DNA of 44,618 bases from assembly GCA_002375495.1 (NCBI GenBank), contig DFLU01000003.1, forward strand, positions 1-44,618. Reading direction: 5' to 3'. Positions 43,387 through 44,618 of the stretch are shown piece after piece. How positions within the stretch are numbered: position 1 is the stretch's first letter; each line of letters starts with the position of its first letter. The notes under the pieces are model-generated. The model made no database searches. It was not told the DNA's origin and saw only the letters and a list, made by a program, of their open reading frames with translations. This DNA comes from Flavobacteriaceae bacterium UBA3611. GTDB lineage: Bacteria; Bacteroidota; Bacteroidia; Flavobacteriales; Flavobacteriaceae. The translations under genes and the position numbers were made by a program.

Positions 43387-44553
43387 ATGGCATCGATACG
43401 ATTAGAACCTTTAACGCACAAAGCGAAGGCGTGTCTCGCGGTGCGATTTCCGTACAATTTTGAAGTAAAAGAATACCTGCGGCACTTTAAGGGAATGCGA
43501 TGGACGAAGACCCACAGGACGTTTTATTTTATAGATTCTGAAGAAAATAGGGAGGCCTTTATTACGTATGCCAATAAGGGCAATCTAAAGATTATTGCTC
43601 CGTATGATGTAGAAGTTCATGGAAATGCTGCACTTCGGAAATTGGTGGTATTGCCACCTCTTACCGAAAAAAAGAAAGGCGCGCACATGCTCTTTATAGA
43701 CTTCTTACACGGCAAACGATTTAGCGACAGCACCATTCGCACTTACGGAAAATACATTGCCGAATTTTTGCGGTTTACAGACACTAAACCGTTAAAGGAG
43801 TTGGACGAAAATGATATCAGGGCCTATCTAGAATGGGCGGTGGGCACTTTGAACTATGCGGTGAGCACCCACCGACAGATTGTAAGTGGGCTAAAGCATT
43901 TTGCGTATTTCTACCCCAATTGTGCAATTGACGTAGAGAAGATCTACATGCCGAAAAAGGATAAGAAGTTACCGGTTGTCTTGAGTATTGAAGAAGTGTT
44001 GCAATTGATACAGGTGACCAAAAATTTAAAGCACCGGGTGGTGATTGCGATGTTATATGCTTCTGGTTTGCGGATAGGTGAACTGTTGAATTTACAACTT
44101 TCAGATTTTGATTTTAATCGCAACATGCTGCATATACGGCGTGCGAAGGGGCGTAAGGACCGATATGCCACCATTGCGCAGAGTTTGCACGGGTTGATTC
44201 AGAATTATTATGCTGCGTACAAACCGAAAAAATTCTTTATTGAGAATCCGCAGGGAAAACGATACAGTCCGAGTACCATCCGTACATTTTTACGTACCAG
44301 TTGTGAGTTGGCAAACATCACCAAGGCGGTAACGCCACATACGTTACGGCACAGTTATGCCACCCATTTGTTGGAGCAGGGAACTGACATACGGTACATA
44401 CAGGAATTATTGGGGCATAGCCGGCCGGAGACCACGATGATATACACGCATGTTTCTAGCCAGGATTTAAAAGAAATAAAAAGCCCTTTAGACACGTCGT
44501 TAAAAAAATTATCTTTACCGGATATCAGCGATACAAACCCGTTGTTATCCTAG
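43387..44553 (+). CDS. Tyrosine recombinase/integrase with an extra N-terminal domain
   Basis: From the ATG at 43387 the protein has 388 residues (an in-frame TTG twelve bases upstream would add four). Catalytic residues are R229 (ASGLRIGELLNL), K254 (RRAKGRKDRY), H318 and R321 (TPHTLRHSYATHLLEQG), H344 (LLGHSRPETTMIYTHV) and nucleophile Y353. Residues 100-190 are the core-binding SAM-like domain. Residues about 5-75 (ACLAVRFPYNFEVKEYLRHF, then GMRWTKTHRTFYF) are an extra domain that I recall in Bacteroidota integrases but not in XerC/XerD. The end motif IKSPLD matches integron-type integrases, yet the insertion that marks IntI between K254 and H318 is absent. It is preceded by a terminator and may act on sites beyond the right edge. 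Confidence 0.88.
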   Translation: MASIRLEPLTHKAKACLAVRFPYNFEVKEYLRHFKGMRWTKTHRTFYFIDSEENREAFITYANKGNLKIIAPYDVEVHGNAALRKLVVLPPLTEKKKGAHMLFIDFLHGKRFSDSTIRTYGKYIAEFLRFTDTKPLKELDENDIRAYLEWAVGTLNYAVSTHRQIVSGLKHFAYFYPNCAIDVEKIYMPKKDKKLPVVLSIEEVLQLIQVTKNLKHRVVIAMLYASGLRIGELLNLQLSDFDFNRNMLHIRRAKGRKDRYATIAQSLHGLIQNYYAAYKPKKFFIENPQGKRYSPSTIRTFLRTSCELANITKAVTPHTLRHSYATHLLEQGTDIRYIQELLGHSRPETTMIYTHVSSQDLKEIKSPLDTSLKKLSLPDISDTNPLLS

Positions 44554-44596
44554 TGCTTTTTACAGGATATCAACTATAAACTGAACGATATAACAC

Positions 44597-44603
44597 GTTG
44601 GGC
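44597..44603 (+). other. Core-site-like heptamer GTTGGGC after the recombinase gene
   Basis: GTTGGGC fits the GTTRRRY core of integron-type sites and lies 43 bases past the recombinase stop. The full partner arm would be beyond the right edge, so a real site cannot be confirmed. Confidence 0.25.
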
Positions 44604-44618
44604 AAAATTTTAAAATTA

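Noticed and set aside
1..44618. tRNA, rRNA and riboswitch search by eye
   Set aside because: No cloverleaf with a TTCGA-type arm, rRNA segment or known riboswitch core was recognised; a covariance-model scan would be needed to exclude small RNAs.

Overview
The window reads as chromosomal DNA of a Flavobacteriaceae member (Bacteroidota). The evidence is: a complete Na+-translocating NADH:quinone reductase operon, type IX secretion (T9SS) genes (the DUF5103 plug protein and a PorT-like protein), proteins built like T9SS cargo, the TamL-type BamA lipoprotein, a DUF3667 protein, and repeated Bacteroidota promoter boxes (TAnnTTTG, sometimes with TTG about 18-21 bases upstream). No rRNA, tRNA or CRISPR array was seen. 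Most of the window is ordinary core genome in short operons on both strands. Layout, left half: the left edge holds the 5' part of a very large secreted protein (minus). Then come nqrA-F (minus, ending in a clean terminator), the divergent T9SS plug gene, a PLP decarboxylase, purT, a desaturase/aminotransferase pair and rsmG. Next is a damaged locus where two Omp28-like gene fragments meet head to head near 18515. It is followed by pruA, an NRDE/DUF6695 gene pair, apaG, a DUF3667 membrane protein and trkA-trkH for K+ uptake. Layout, right half: ubiE-porT; trmH-like and tamL divergently; fbaA; accD; a surface-type lipoprotein; a tandem-OmpA protein; a 0.5 kb intergenic region of heptamer mini-arrays; rpsO; a structured leader and pnp; a PAP2 phosphatase; two AT-richer small genes (DUF2200, VOC); a lipoprotein; a REP-like palindromic element; an ECF sigma factor overlapping a candidate anti-sigma gene; and, at the right edge, a tyrosine recombinase with an extra N-terminal domain. 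How the genes work together: Nqr and TrkAH concern Na+/K+ and membrane energetics, UbiE completes the quinone that Nqr reduces, and the plug, PorT and TamL proteins serve the outer membrane and secretion of proteins such as those at 1-3283 and 17327-18520. No complete new defence or secretion system is visible. The most unusual items are the Omp28 breakpoint at about 18515, the heptamer arrays before rpsO, the multi-hairpin pnp leader, an AccD without its zinc-ribbon cysteines, a papain-like DUF6695 protein and the edge recombinase with a GTTGGGC core-site-like sequence. Starts were corrected at several genes because the apparent upstream TTG start is the last three bases of a TAnnTTTG promoter box.
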